The notes: generated by a model not told the origin, from the letters alone. Positions 32,005-46,449 are shown, counted from the stretch's first letter. The stretch is DNA of 64,000 nt from Cercospora beticola (GCF_033473495.1 NC_088939.1:3286001-3350000), one strand, 5' to 3'. Program-made: numbers and translations.

Positions 32005-34244
32005 TCAGTAGCCCATACCCTCGCCCATGCCTGGTAGACCTGCGCCGGCGACATTGGCGTTCAAATTTTGCATGCCAACCGGTGTGGCAAGCTTGAGGTC
32101 CGGATTGCAAGGCGGGCTATGTTGGCGATGGTATTTCAGCCCGTTCAGGTTCTTATAGCGTTTGCCACACACTTCGCAACGGTACGGCTTCTCCTTTTCC
32201 ATGCCGACCGTACCAGGGTATGGTATTGACGTGGCGGGGTCCACAATGGAAAACGTGCCATCCGGATTTTCTTTGAGCTGCTGATTTTGGTGGCCATGCT
32301 GTTTGTGGTACTTCAGACCGTTCTGGTTCTTGTACGCCTTCTCGCATCCAATGACCGGGCACTTGAAAGGCTTGATTTCCTCGCCCACGAAGCCTCCAAC
32401 GCCAGCCAGTCCGTTGAGTAGTTGGCTCTCACGCACGCGTTTAGCGAGCTCGCTGTTCTGCGCGTTCGTAAATGCCGGGTTGGGAGTGAAGGCCTTGTTG
32501 CCATAGCCTTGTTTGCTCAGCAACCGTTTCTCGGGATTATCGATAGTTGCTGACCCACCATTGTTCATGTTGCCCATGTTGAAGCCATTGAAATCGAGAT
32601 TGCCAGCGTTGAGGCCGTTCATGTCGAAGCTGTTAAGATTTCCCATGGAAGCGAGGAAATCGGGATCAAGCTCCGCTGGAGTGCTTGGCTGCGAGGGATC
32701 AGGAGTAGCGGTCTGTTGAGCACTGGTTTGTGTGGTCAGGCTTGGGGTATTTACCGATGATACCGTCGGATTGTGAGGGAAGCCCATATTCTGCTGCGGT
32801 GCGTGTGGAGTCGTAGGGGTTGCTGTGTTGAGACCTTGACCTTGGAATGCATTCGCAAGATTTACATTGACAGATGGTCCTCGAGGTTGCTGTCGACCGA
32901 ACTGAGGCTGGGGCTGATATTGTGGCTGTTGAATTTGCGGTGCTGGGGTTCCGTCGTCCATGTCCATGTCGTCGAGGTTATCGAACGTGCCAATGTGATC
33001 TTGATTTTGGCCAACGAACATTGGAGATGCGATTGGCATGGGGGGTGGTTGTTGATACATGGATTGTTGGTGGTTCATGCCACCATTTTGGCTCTGAGCT
33101 TGCTGCTGAACAGCCTGGGCGGTGCTGGTGGCGTTGGCAGCTCTGCTGCTCGGGTATTGCTGATCTTTGGGTGTTCGTCCCATTGTCTGAGTCGGTTGGG
33201 CTGCGTGTGCCTCTTCATAGTGCTGCAGGAGCTCGTGCATCGAATCGAGGTGGATATCGCAGCAGACATAGTCTCGCATGTAATTTGCCTCCATCTTAGG
33301 AAGATACGACGAGGAGTGGAATGACGGTGACTTCATTCCCCCATACGGCGATGTTCCGGCCATTAGGACGCTGTTTCAGTTTCATCATCAGTACGGACTC
33401 CACTAGGTACCGCTGGGTCGGATACTCACTCGTCTTTAATAAAGCTGCCCATGGAGATTCCACCCCAGCTCATGCCGCCTACCAGGCTATTAGACAAATT
33501 GTATGCGCTCTCCCGCCTGTCCAGACGTCCGGCCATGGGGATTTGTCGGGCACCGTATGGAGTGGTGCCCAGCATGCTCACAGACTCTTGCCGAGGCTTC
33601 AAATCGTGCGCATGATCGGGCAACGCTGGCGCAGCCATGCTGCTTCCTGAGCGTTCCTGGGAATTTGACTGTTGAATCTGGGTGGTCAAGTTCGATTGCT
33701 GGGTGCGCGGCGAGCCCGAGGATTGCCGGCTCGTAGCGATATCGATTGCGGGCGTCGGTGCAGGCATTGCGCCGACGCTGATCTGTGGGAGTGGCGATGC
33801 CGCGGGGAAAAGCGGAACGTTGGCTTCGTAGTCGTCGTCGTCCTGCGAGAACAGGATATCGTCGGAGGTGAAGTCGTCAACGATCGCGTGGCCTCCAGCA
33901 GCGTTCTGGTGCCAGCGGAAGAATGGCTCGTCTTCGCGGGAGCGCTTGGTGGAGGCGGGGCGCGGGTAGGAGACGGTGGCGGACCGCGGTGTGTTGACAC
34001 TGTCGACGCTGGGAGACTGCCCTGGACTGGACTGCAGGGGCGGAGGAGGAGTGCTCGAGGAGGGAGTAGTGGAAGCCAGCTTGACTTCACTGCCCGAAGG
34101 CGGGTGCCCGGTAGTTTTTGAGTGGATCTGCGCTAGCTGGCGCGCACCAAATGTGGTACGTAAGGTGAGGCGGGTGCCGAAGGGCTCCTGCGCACAGGCG
34201 AGCAGACTCCGAGAGGGCGGCGAGGGCGAAGGCGAAGGCGATGC
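32005..34244 (-). CDS. SFP1: Sfp1-like C2H2 zinc-finger transcription factor (5' end unresolved)
   Basis: Exons 33430-34244 (start unresolved) and 32005-33370, joined by a 59-bp intron (GTGAGT...AACAG). The product is up to 726 residues. The N-terminal part has an acidic patch (FTSDDILFSQDDDDYE) followed by Ser/Pro-rich sequence. A first finger-like CCDIHLDSMHELLQHYEEAH follows, then long Gln/Asn/Met-rich stretches. The C-terminal split fingers FKCPVIGCEKAYKNQNGLKY and YRCEVCGKRYKNLNGLKY are the hallmark of Sfp1, the TOR-linked regulator of ribosome-biogenesis genes and cell size in yeast. The frame is open to 34244, where a stop precedes it. No ATG occurs in frame before 33767, so an upstream start exon is probably missed. 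Function in this fungus is inferred from the family. Confidence 0.85.
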
Positions 34245-37200
34245 TTATTCACACGACAGCGACGCGGAGGATCAATAGCAGTGACAGTAGCTGGGCAGAT
34301 CGATGGATGGCGCAAAAGGCAAGTCGGAGCCACGAGATGCTCAGACCGGCGCGTCTGCAGCGGCCAGCGCAAAGCTATATGATGAGATGCACGACGGGGG
34401 CAGGTTGGGTGTGAGATCACCTTGACTTAAGCTCGCGCGGCCCTGGACAGCATAATAACCCGTCCAATTAGACTAGCATACAGTCATGCCCCTTCTCAAC
34501 TGCGCCGTGGGTCGGCGGTCCGGGAGCCAACCTGTCCTAGCAGCGCAGCACGCCCAAAGGGTTGTGCCCTCGGTGACGATGATGCAGCCTCTGGTCGCCT
34601 CCCCCCAGCCGCCCGGTGGCACGGCAGCGCAGCGGCAGCGATCATGGGCGGTGCGCGAGTCGACGCTGCTGTCCTCGCCGTCGCCGCTGCTGCTGTGATG
34701 ACCTCGCGCATGCCATCTGCGCGCAACATGCAGCGGCCTGCACGCCCCCGGTCACCGCTCACGACAAACGCCGCTCGCTTCCACACAACAACGACGACGT
34801 CGAGCAGCGACCGGGGTGCGCGGTGCGCCAATGTGATGACACGCCGCCTGCCCTGCGACAGCCTTGGCGCCCTGGCCTTCTGGAAGACGAGATCGAAGCC
34901 CACCTGGCGCGCCCTCCCGCCGCCGTTTCTTCGCGATGCGGCCCACTCACTCGGACGCCAGCCTGGGGGAGGCCGTGCGTGCAGCGCGCTGGCCAGCATC
35001 ACCACGCGCGAGGGCACACGACGCTCGTTGCTGCTGCTGCGTTGCTGTGTTGCTGCCGCCGATGATCGCGGCGACAGCGACAATGACTGGAACAGCTCAG
35101 CTCAGCTCCAGCCCTCCCATCCCGCGTCGGCACCAGGCGGCAACAGCAGCTGTTCGCGACGAGCCACCAAAAACAACCACATCGCGTACCTGCGCCTGCC
35201 AACTGCCACCGCACACCAACGCGGACAATTCACCGACAACGCTGCTTGCTTGCTTCTAGCGCCTCTCGTACATTATCCGCTCTTCTGAAGTCATAGCGCG
35301 AGCACCGGTCAGAAGGGTCTTTGATTGACTGTGGGCTCTTCACTTCGCGCCCACGCCGATCCGCGCTGAAACGCCGCTCCGCTGCCACGCACTGCTCGTC
35401 GCGGCCTCACTGCGCCTGCCGCATCCGCCGTCGTCCGCGCTGCTCTCACCACGGTCGACAGCAAACCGCAGACAACGGGCCCATCGCCTCACATGCCTCA
35501 AAGTTCACCATGTGCAGCCCAGCATCCTGAGCTGAGCCAAGGTTCACGCCGTCGCTACCTTGACGTCCAGGGCTACAGTAGCGGCCAAGGTTAAATTGCC
35601 AAGTTCGGTTGAGGTTCGCACAAGGCCCGCGGCTTCAACCACGATGCTATGTCGGCTGTTTCACGGACATGCTGGCTTGCCACGCTTATGCTTTATGGAA
35701 ACGGAAGCACATGCGCGTGAATCTCGGACCATGCACGTAACTATCGAACCTCGCTGCACAGCAACACGGTTGGCGGCCTCCTCGCTTGCCTCGACCGTGA
35801 CAGACCGCGATCAACTTGCCACAGTCGCGCGACACAGGCGATACGAGGACGGTACAGTAGATCATCAGCGCAGCGACCGCCAACGCCCACTCGATCGCTG
35901 CCTTGCGAAGGCGACAATAATTTCGACTTTCTACTTGGATTCCTAGCTTCTGCGAGTCATGAACGTATACAGTCACCGTTCGGCACATCATCGTACTGTA
36001 CATACTCTACAGGTGACAGAGCTAAGGTACGCTCTCGCCAATCAGAGTCTCCTGCTCTCCAATGGAACATATCATCAATCATGCTGTGGTTGGATCTTGT
36101 CCAGCGCGAATCATGATCGGGATGCTCACCGTGGACATGTACACTGCGACCAACAATTTGCCGACGATTCTTCGCGTTCGTAAGCGAATTCTGCGATTCA
36201 TAATAGGCATCCCGTACGGGTGGGTTTGGTCAACAACTTGTTGCTGCCATGGTCTTGCCTGTATTTGGTCGGTCCACACTCGCCTAGCGGACTCCGGCTG
36301 GGCAACGACCAACAACAAGCCGAGCCGATGGCAAATGTCTGGCTGGGACAGCGCCGAAATACGGCAGCAATCTTGCTCTGGAAGCTTGGTTCTCACAATC
36401 TGGGACGCGAACTTTCATGGCCACCGCCGCTTCACCTCTAAATCCAAAATAACAACATTCTCAACACCGGCAGTTCTTCTGTGTCTGACCTGAGCTCCGT
36501 TGGTCTCAGCACTGAGATTCAGATCAGGTACCTTTCAAGGGTTTGGGACGTGCTGACTTGCAGTGAGTTCACGCACAGGACGCGTCAATACATCCAGCCT
36601 CTAGTCTCCAAATTCTCCCAGCACTACTGCCAGCTAGTCAAGGCCTTTGGCATCCGGCGTCTATGTCCTTCGACGATAGATTGCTGGCCGGCGCGAATGC
36701 GAAATACCCTTGCAACCCACGCAAAGATGCATTTCGACATGCCAATCTTCCACTCTTCGAAATGCCCACGCCTGCATGTCATCTCATCGTGCAGACCACC
36801 TGAGGGCGGCAAAATACAAGATTCCCTGTCGCGATCACACTACTACTATAGTTCAAGTCTGACGTCGAGGATGCATTCGCTCCCGTGAAGAGAAGTAAGC
36901 CGGCAAGCGCGCCGAAATGGTGCCAGTGCGCTGCACCAGGATCTAATGCATACATCCTGGCGTCAAAAACCACCCCCCTTGGAGTTCTGGCTTGCGCCCG
37001 TGTCGTGTCGTGGTACTACGTCTGCCATCACCTCACCAGTGATGAGCGCCAGAGCAGGTTGGTGCACGTTCGGCGTTGCTGTGCCCTGACTACCTAGCTA
37101 CATACAGACTACGTGCCAGTGGAACAGCCAGAATCCCCCGATATGGTCATGATGAAGGTCATTTGCAACATTGCAGGACATCACCGGGCCATATTCGTGC

Positions 37201-40200
37201 GCAAGTGCAACTCGAAACACATCGTGGTTTCTGTCACAACATCCAGTGGACCTCCATGCACACGACGCATTCGCAGGCTCAACCACGGCTCACGCGCTCT
37301 CGCAATGCTACATTTTGATCTCCATGCACAACAGGTGGTATGAGAACCCACATGCCTACAGTACAGCATTTCGGCTATATCGACCGCACGATGTCAACAT
37401 GATCAGCAACCAACTCGCAATCCTAGCTTCATTGAGCCAGCTATTCGGCCCCGCGCAGGGGAGGCATGCGAGTGAGGCACACCAAGACCAGTGCTCCAGC
37501 ACCGCTCTGGCGCGACTGCGAGAGACCAAGGACATTGAAGTACACAACTGAGGAGCCCATAAAGCTCGATCGGTTTGCGCGTTCGCAGACGATCTTTGCT
37601 AGCACTCATGGTCGCCGCATTTTCCAACGCACATTGATGTCAAGAGACCCATTTCGTGCTCGCGGACGATCCCATGTGGTAACTCGCTCTGAGACATGGC
37701 TGCGGGCTTGGATCCTCCGATATTCTCGCTGCTAAGCGCCGCATATCCTGTTCGAGTATGCCGCCAAGGCTGAAGAAGCATTCGAGATGAAGACCGTACT
37801 ACAGCCAACTGCGGTTAGGGGTGTTCCAAGTGAGAGCGGAAGATCGCGGAGTGAGACAACAATCACTTCGAGTTCCAGAACGAACAGAGGGCACGTTGGT
37901 GATGCTTTCAGCACACACTGTCTTCCTTTCTGGTTGGGGACGATGCGATGGTAGTCCTCTCAACAGCGCCCGTCGACCCGTGCTCAGCGCTATGGATCTG
38001 TCAAACGAGGGTCCTTCTCGTCGCTCTCATCTCCAGACTAGCACAGGCGACATCTTGCCAAGACATGAGGTGTCGACAGGACTCCTCCATTGCTTCTCCA
38101 CGTGAGATACAAGTCGATACATCGACGTCACAACGGGGTATATCACGTTCACACCCGAGACATCATCAACATCGTCGATTGCTTTGATGTCAGATGCATA
38201 ATACCATTGTTTCGCAGCTGTCGATAGCAATGTCGCTAATCAAGAGCCACGTCAACATGTCGACATGCTCTGATTAGTCGCTGCTGCACATGGCTTCCCC
38301 AAGCGATTCAAGCTCAGGCCGAATGAAGACGGCCTTAGTGCTACGACGTCAAGCACCGAGGATCGACATCCGGCAGGCATCGCAGATGTCTCCGCTCATG
38401 CGCATGATACGACTTTCGTCAGAGCGCACGCAGCATGCTGTCGTGGCTGTCTTGGCCGTGGTTGTCCCGACCGATGTAGCCGCTGTAGCTGGGGTCTTAG
38501 CGGTCACCTCGATGCCAGCCAGCTGCGCTATCGGACGCGTGTTGCGGCGCACATCTTCCACGACACAATGCTGCACGAACACCGGCAGCGTACGGACGAG
38601 ATGAGTGCTATGATGCTTTGAGAAGCTCTTGTTCGGAATGACGGCCGCGGAGAAATGCCTATGCCATGAAGATGGTTACTCGGACAATGTCTCACGCTCG
38701 CCCATCGTCAATGGCTTGGCAGACGTGTGCCCTTGCAAGCATCATGGATCTTTGCGAGTGCTCACAGGCTGGCGTTTCTGTTGCGGTTCCGACCACTGGC
38801 CAATCGGTTCCGCATGAAATCTGTTGATCTACCGAATCATGGTATACGAGCACACTACTTCGTTGCACAAGATTATGCCCACGCTTGTGGGACGCATTGA
38901 ACACGGACTGGCTTTACATTTTCTCGGTGAGCAATACAATGCGACAGAAAGTGCTTACCTCTACGTGTAGATCCATTCGTGACACCACTGTCCTGTAGCT
39001 GTCGTTCTATTCTGAGTTCTTCCGATCTTCTAGCTTGATACGGACACTGCAAGCCGAGACAGTCGCTCCCATGCATTCGCTGGATAAAACTTCTGTCTGC
39101 GTGCCAACAATCTGAGACAAAATAAACGCTGGCTGCAATGATCGAAGACGGCTCGTCACAGTCTTTACGCCATAATTTTGGGAGTGACTCTAGTTGTAGT
39201 CTCGAAGCACTGGCAACCGGAAGCGGTGTATACTAAAGCCATGAATCCTGCCAGCCAATATCGGGCTTGTTACGGCCATGGCACATTTTTCCGGTTGAAC
39301 AACCACGACCAGGCAAATTGTTGAAACGACAAGACTACTCAGCGTCTGCATCCGATGAGCAAGACTTCGACTCTTTCGCAATCCACGAAGCGTATCACTC
39401 TCACGCGCGATGGCATTTCTGAATCGAAGCCGCAGCACATACGGTGACTGATCGTCATCACTACCACTCTGACCACGCCGCGCATTCGGCCCATGCAGCC
39501 ATGCTACAATTCTTGTCGCGCGCTATTCGGTGCGAGAACGAGCGTGGGATGGCACTGGCACATATCCGCACGTAGTTGTCTCATCTTTCCGAGCACGCGG
39601 GGGCGGCTGAATTGAACACAGGCAGGGGAGGACAACAACAAAGGTACAGCACAATTCAGGGCGCAGAGTGCTATAAGCCAGACGTTCTTGGCAACATGGG
39701 ACCAGAATTCACTCGCAGACTGGTACAGTATTCTCTGGAGCGACGACCGGCCATGTTCGACCCTGTCGAGCGATCCGGAGTGAGGTTCTGGGAGACCGAG
39801 TCTTTGCCCCGAACAGCGCGCCTGGGTAAGAAAGAAGAGGGAGGAAAATGCGCGTGAGGTCAGCAGGACAAGCTTTGTGGACGCGCCACGCTCTTCGTAT
39901 TCTCACGGGGCTGTGGCTTGGATGCCGAATCTCCGGTGCATAGGTGACTTCTGGAGCGAAAAGGCGCGACAGGCGCGGCACTCAAGAAAATGATGAGGAG
40001 TCTCTGACGAGACACAGCACAATAGCTCTTCAGCACGAAACGATTCGCTGGCGAACATGCACGAGTTGGCCTACATGACAAGTATTCGAAGGTTGTGTGG
40101 AAGACCGCCAATTCGACTGCCACAACGCAGGGAAAGAACACTTCTTTCACATTGAAACGAGTCTCGGATGCAGATGGAACGAGGTAGGCTCTCTACTGAA

Positions 40201-40932
40201 TACGTGAACGGCGAAGGGCCCATCGACATCCTCTCGAACTGGTCTTGCTTGGCCTCATATCGTGCGTAGTTGGCATGCAGCGTGCCTTGGAACGGACTGC
40301 TTCAAGAACAGGCAGATTTTTCGTCACTATGTTGAGCGGAAGGAGCTGCGAATGGAGACGGGGAGATCTCAACTAGAGTCTGCTAGCTGCGATTGTTCAT
40401 TGCCTGGGAATCTGCCGGTTCAAACCAGTATTTTGTACCGCCAATGAGAGTATCCTCTATGCAACAAGTTTCGCTTTTCATCTTTGACCTTGGACGACCT
40501 CTGACTGTATCTCGCACGAGGTTTTTCTCAAGAGCCATGTCCTTACGTCTTGTCCGAACAACACAATACTTGTTTGCGCCTTCCTGTATGCATATGAGCA
40601 GGGCGAGAGCAGCAAGGGAAGACGTAAGGAGCAAGAGCAGGCAGAGGATCAGAGGGAGGGCGCCATTGGTAGACAAGAGCTGCAACGAGGACGAAAGAAA
40701 ATCAGAAAAGCCAAAATTGGCGAGACTTCACTCTGATGGCATGCATTGACACAAGTTCAACCCATAACTCTTTTTATCCGACCATTATAGTAAACTGTCA
40801 TCTCGCTATGCAAGTATTCCATTTCAGTCGACCGTCACTTCGTTCCATTTCCATTTCCATTTCCCAACAGATCAAAAGGGCTAGCATCATCACGACATGT
40901 GCACGACCCTCCTCGCCTCGAGATTTTTTTCT
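34245..40932. other. Long segment with no recognised gene (about 6.7 kb)
   Basis: Normal GC content and no RIP signature. Frames on both strands are short and none shows a known domain or a convincing intron-linked series. Around 34,480-35,530 the DNA is GC- and CNG-rich, like promoter or leader sequence of the Sfp1-like gene. A T-arm-like ggttcaaacc at 40418-40427 lacks a pairing stem. No tRNA or rRNA was found. It may hold untranslated or non-coding transcripts or very diverged genes. Confidence 0.5.
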
Positions 40933-41079
40933 TCACCAATCCTCTAGGCAGTATACGGTCGGTAGGGGGAGCTCATGATGCTCCTTGCCCTTGCTCTGCT
41001 TCAACATTTGCTCCACCCACTCGTCACGCTCTCTCCGCTCCGCGTCAAAATTGCCGTTCTGGAGTGCTTGACGGCATTC
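40933..41079 (-). other. In-frame, coding-like 48-codon extension beyond the MAP kinase stop
   Basis: Directly after the TAG at 41080-41082 the same frame runs 48 sense codons to a TGA at 40933-40935. It contains QALQNGNFDAERRERDEW and VEQMLKQSKGKEHHEL, a charged helical sequence that looks translated rather than like a 3' UTR. No intron that would bypass the TAG fits the frame. Confidence 0.55.
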
Positions 41080-42498
<1,419 letters not shown>

Positions 42499-43570
42499 GG
42501 TGATTGTGCTGTGGTGTGCGTTGCTTCGGCAGGTACGTGGGGAATGAAGAGGTTATCGGAGGCTCGACGCGAGTCGTTGGCGATGCTGATCCGTGCAGGC
42601 GCGCGGCTATGAAATTGACGATTGCACCTTCCCTGCAGCACACCTTCACCGGTCACTGAACGGGCGTCGCTGCTTGGCACCGTTTGTGCACTTTGCGTCT
42701 GGACTCGTCGTTCGTTCGAGAGGCGCTCTGGAGGGGTCGAGGGCGGCGGGACCAAGCGGAGATCAAAGGACAGACAGTCGCAATCAAGGCCAACAACGAG
42801 TGACGATGTGCAGCGGCAGCCTCAGCTGAGAGTCGGCCGTCAGACGGAGGCGATGCTATTGGCGTCTGGTCGAGTCGGACAGAAGAATATCGTAAGCAGC
42901 TGCAGCACGCAGCACGCAGCCGCGGGGTTTGATGCTGCCTCCTTCTCAGGCCCTGGATAAAGCTGCTTCCGTATCCGGAATAGTCAGCCCCACCGCCACT
43001 TCCAATCATATGTTGTCTTGGCAGCTGGCAGTGACAAGCGTCGTTAGCAGAGAACACCAACAAACAGCGACATGGCCAAAACGCACCAAACAGCCACGCA
43101 CCAAACACGACAAAAGCGACGCATGCCGGTCTGAGAAGGAGACAGGTTTGATGAACAAAACCCCCCTGGACGACCTCCAGCCTGGCTCAACACTTGCAGC
43201 CTGTGGTTTGGTTACGTCGCAACTCGCGTCTTCGACAACAGCATTCCTGCCAGGCTCCCACGAATTCACACTCGCGATAAAGACTGATGTGGCTGTTCCA
43301 GAGGGAAGGTGTCTGAGCGACTTGTCAGCAGCTGCGAGCCTGAGGGCGCATTAAATCGAACCCAACCTACATACGTACGAGAGCGAGGCGCTCGGGCCAC
43401 TATTCGTCCTCTTCACAGGCACATGCCTCGGCCGGTCGACCCCATTGCGCCAGCTCGAATGCTCACCATATGTAGGACACGCCCGCCTACGAACGAATGA
43501 TTGCTGTCCGTCAGCTGCCTGTTGCGCTCCCTCTCCTTGCTCTTCTTCTCTTTCCACACCTTCCCACAAG
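42499..43570. other. Divergent promoter region between the MAP kinase and the aldehyde dehydrogenase
   Basis: About 1.07 kb with no recognised gene. It should hold the promoters and 5' leaders of both divergent genes. Confidence 0.5.
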
Positions 43571-45124
43571 ATGCCCATCCATTTGACCATGAACGACATT
43601 CCCGAGCTGACGTTCACCACGGAAGCGTCCATTCCGCAACTCCATCAGCGCGTTGTCAATAAATTTCACACCCACGAAACGCGCCCCATAGAGTACCGGC
43701 TCAAGCAGCTGCGCTCTTTGTACTGGGGATTGAAAGATGCAGAGTCCGCAGTCATGGAGGCTTGTATGTTGGATTTGAAGAAGTCAAGCTACGAGACCTA
43801 TCTTACTGAGATCGGCTGGATTCTCAATGACATAATATTTATGAGCAAAAACCTGCAGAGGTTCATGAAAGAAGAGAAAGCAGAGGACACATCCTTGACC
43901 AACTGGCCCATGCGTCCACGGTATCGTAAAGACCCTCTCGGTGCCGTGCTGATCATTGGAGCATACAACTTTCCCTTCCAGCTCTCACTGGGCCCGCTGG
44001 TTGGTGCCATTGCTGCAGGCTGCACTGCTGTGCTGAAGCCATCTGAAAATGCCCCAAATGCTGCGCGTGTCATGCAGCACATCATCGAACAATCGCTTGA
44101 CCCGAATGGCTATCAGGTCGTGCAGGGCGCCATTCCTGAGACCACTGCTGTGCTCGCTTGCAAATGGGACAAGATCTTCTACACTGGCAACGGTGCCGTG
44201 GGAACGATCATTGCGAAGAAAGCTGCCGAGACCTTGACTCCTGTCACTTTGGAGCTGGGAGGTCGCAATCCTGCTATCATCACCAAGAACGCCGATGCAC
44301 GCCTCGCAGCTCGTCGACTTCTTTGGGCGAAGCTTATGAATGTGGGACAAGTCTGCGTCAGTCAGAACTACATTCTCGTCGATAAGGAAATCCTTCCCGA
44401 ATTCGTTCGCCAGCTTGAGGTCGCCATCGCCGAGTTCCAGCCAAAGGGCGCTGAGCAAGCCGCAGATTACGGCAAAGTCATCAACGAACGTCAATGGACT
44501 CGCCTCAAGAAGATGCTCGACAGTACCAACGGCAAAATTCTTCTTGGTGGCAATACCAACAAGTCTACCCTCTTCTTCGGACCCACTGTTGTCCAGGTCA
44601 ATTCCGCCGACGACCCTCTCCTCACCGATGAGTCCTTCGGGCCTCTGATTCCTATCCTCCCTGTCCAGGACCTCGACGAAGCCATCCGGACAGCAAACAG
44701 AATCGACTCCACTCCACTCGGCATCTACCCCTTCGGCACCACTGCCGAGACCAACAAAGTCCTGTCCCAGACTCGTTCCGGTGGCGCCTCTGTCAACGAT
44801 GCCTTCTTCCACGCTTCCATTCCCACCCTCGCTTTTGGTGGCGTCGGAGAATCTGGTACAGGATCTTATCGCGGCAAAGCTTCTTTCGATTGTTTCACAC
44901 ACCGTAGAAGTGTCACCACAACTCCGGCGTGGATCGAAGGGCTACTGGCTATTCGCTACCCACCTTATACCGATGCAAAATTGAAGAAGTTCCGCGGCAT
45001 GTCGGAGCTCAAGCCGGACTTTGATAGGAATGGGAACCCTACGGGAAGTGGGTTGTTGTGGTGGGTTCTTGGTAAGTCTAAGTATCCGGAGTTGGATGGT
45101 GATAGAGTGAAGAGCAAGTTGTGA
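43571..45124 (+). CDS. Class 3-like aldehyde dehydrogenase (HFD1-like)
   Basis: Intronless, 517 residues from the ATG at 43571 (acaagATGCCC); the frame is open upstream but that part reads as leader. Family motifs are visible: GAYNFPFQLSLGPLVGAIAA and LKPSE, the NAD-site FYTGNGAVG, the general-base VTLELGGRNP, the catalytic-Cys GQVCVSQNY, and ESFGPLIPIL, with FGGVGESGTGSYRGK near the C-terminus. The length and these motifs place it with fungal HFD1-like class 3 aldehyde dehydrogenases, which oxidise fatty aldehydes such as hexadecenal on lipid droplets or mitochondria. The C-terminus has a short hydrophobic patch (GSGLLWWVLG) but not a clear tail anchor. Substrate and location are inferred. 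Confidence 0.9.
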   Translation: MPIHLTMNDIPELTFTTEASIPQLHQRVVNKFHTHETRPIEYRLKQLRSLYWGLKDAESAVMEACMLDLKKSSYETYLTEIGWILNDIIFMSKNLQRFMKEEKAEDTSLTNWPMRPRYRKDPLGAVLIIGAYNFPFQLSLGPLVGAIAAGCTAVLKPSENAPNAARVMQHIIEQSLDPNGYQVVQGAIPETTAVLACKWDKIFYTGNGAVGTIIAKKAAETLTPVTLELGGRNPAIITKNADARLAARRLLWAKLMNVGQVCVSQNYILVDKEILPEFVRQLEVAIAEFQPKGAEQAADYGKVINERQWTRLKKMLDSTNGKILLGGNTNKSTLFFGPTVVQVNSADDPLLTDESFGPLIPILPVQDLDEAIRTANRIDSTPLGIYPFGTTAETNKVLSQTRSGGASVNDAFFHASIPTLAFGGVGESGTGSYRGKASFDCFTHRRSVTTTPAWIEGLLAIRYPPYTDAKLKKFRGMSELKPDFDRNGNPTGSGLLWWVLGKSKYPELDGDRVKSKL

Positions 45125-45858
45125 TGCAGATTCTCTTCTTTTTGACTACTTTTTCCTTCGCTTGTTTGATCGATATTACAGCTAGCTGACCTTTGCTGCT
45201 TTTCGCACTTGTAGGACTGGGTGGAAAGAGTTTGACGGGAGGCTTCACAAGATGGGTGCTTGTTGCTGTTGTTGCGACGTTGGCCAAGTTGTATCGGGAG
45301 AGATATGCATGAGGGCAAAGGCAAGACGGTCTAAAGACGTATTACGGCAGCAGTGTAATGATGCGGGGCCTGTGGCTTGCGTGTTGATGGAGAAGCCGTT
45401 GTATGGAAATAGAGATTATGTCTACTTTGGCATATCTAGGAGAACGTGCCATGTGATATCCCAGAATGAGTGTCTTGGTATTTTCACATATTCTGCTCAT
45501 GTTCTCGTGCCCATTGTAATCCACGGTTCTTCGATACGAGCATGGCGCGCACGAAGCTCACCAGTACAACCTTTCTGCTTGGCGACATGTCATGCCCCCT
45601 CTAACTTTTTGTGCGGCGATTGATTTCCGGCGCCGTGTCTTCAGTGTCAGCTTTTGATGCCCAGGGCGTCAGAGAAATTGCTTTGAACCCCTGCTCGAGG
45701 CGATCTGAAAGGCATTCGAAGCGAACATCGCCAGCACGCACAGCCTCGCTCGAGACGAGACGCTCTCGTATCAGATCAGAGACTTCCGTCATGCCGTGCT
45801 CGCAAAGCGTCTGCTGTTGAGAAGCAGTAGGCAACTCACGCTCCTCATTCATACTGAC
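45125..45858. other. Convergent intergenic region
   Basis: About 0.73 kb between convergent genes. It presumably holds both 3' ends; no gene is recognised. Confidence 0.5.
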
Positions 45859-46449
45859 TCAAACTCTCCCCCGTTGTTCCGTCCACAGCATGCAACACCT
45901 CTTATAACCTCCCACCTCCAACTTCCTCACTTTCCTGTCCAATTCCATCTTCTCCTCGTGCTCAATGCCAAGGCTCTCCGCCTCAACCTCGACAAAACCC
46001 TTCCTTCGATACCAAGGCCCATTCCAAGGCACATCCTTATAGCACGTCAATGACACTCTCGACACTTCCTCTCCTGTCTGAATAGCTAGCTCTCGCGCCC
46101 AGTCGAAGACAGCATTCAACAGCATGCCTCCTACACCTTTCCCGTTATGTTCTGCAAGAACAGAGATCTCCGCAATGTAAATCGTATTATCCTTCGGGAG
46201 AGCCGCGATGATACCCACAGCTTTTGGCTCTGAAGCGGAAGAGTCCATCACAAGGAAGACTCGGCCACGAGAGAGCCAGGTGTTCAGCCCGGAGATAGAG
46301 TTGGGAGTGAAAGTGCCCGGTTGCGCGAGATGTGCGAGATCCGGAATCGTGCTGAACTTTTGCACAGAACATTCTTCAATGGCTCTGATTGCTGGTGCGT
46401 CGTCCGGGGTGGCGCGGCGGAGGAAGTAGGTCGGAGATAGTGTGGCCAT
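45859..46449 (-). CDS. GNAT-family N-acetyltransferase
   Basis: 196 residues from the ATG at 46449 (MATLSPTYFLRRATPDDAPA). The frame is open another 93 codons upstream, but the family start pattern (LRRATPDDAPAIRAIEE) fits the inner ATG. The acetyl-CoA-binding motif A is clear in YIAEISVLAEHNGKGVGGML, followed by LLNAVFDWARE and the late YRRKGFVEVEAESLG motif. The acceptor substrate is unknown. Its start lies about 215 bp beyond the stop of the next same-strand gene. Confidence 0.85.
   Translation of the reverse strand: MATLSPTYFLRRATPDDAPAIRAIEECSVQKFSTIPDLAHLAQPGTFTPNSISGLNTWLSRGRVFLVMDSSASEPKAVGIIAALPKDNTIYIAEISVLAEHNGKGVGGMLLNAVFDWARELAIQTGEEVSRVSLTCYKDVPWNGPWYRRKGFVEVEAESLGIEHEEKMELDRKVRKLEVGGYKRCCMLWTEQRGRV

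Noticed and set aside
40400..40440. A tRNA T-arm-like motif (ggttcaaacc)
   Set aside because: The flanking bases do not pair into a stem and no matching A box or acceptor stem is present.
43985..44902. A 305-codon frame antisense to the aldehyde dehydrogenase
   Set aside because: A shadow of a well-supported gene with conserved motifs on the plus strand.
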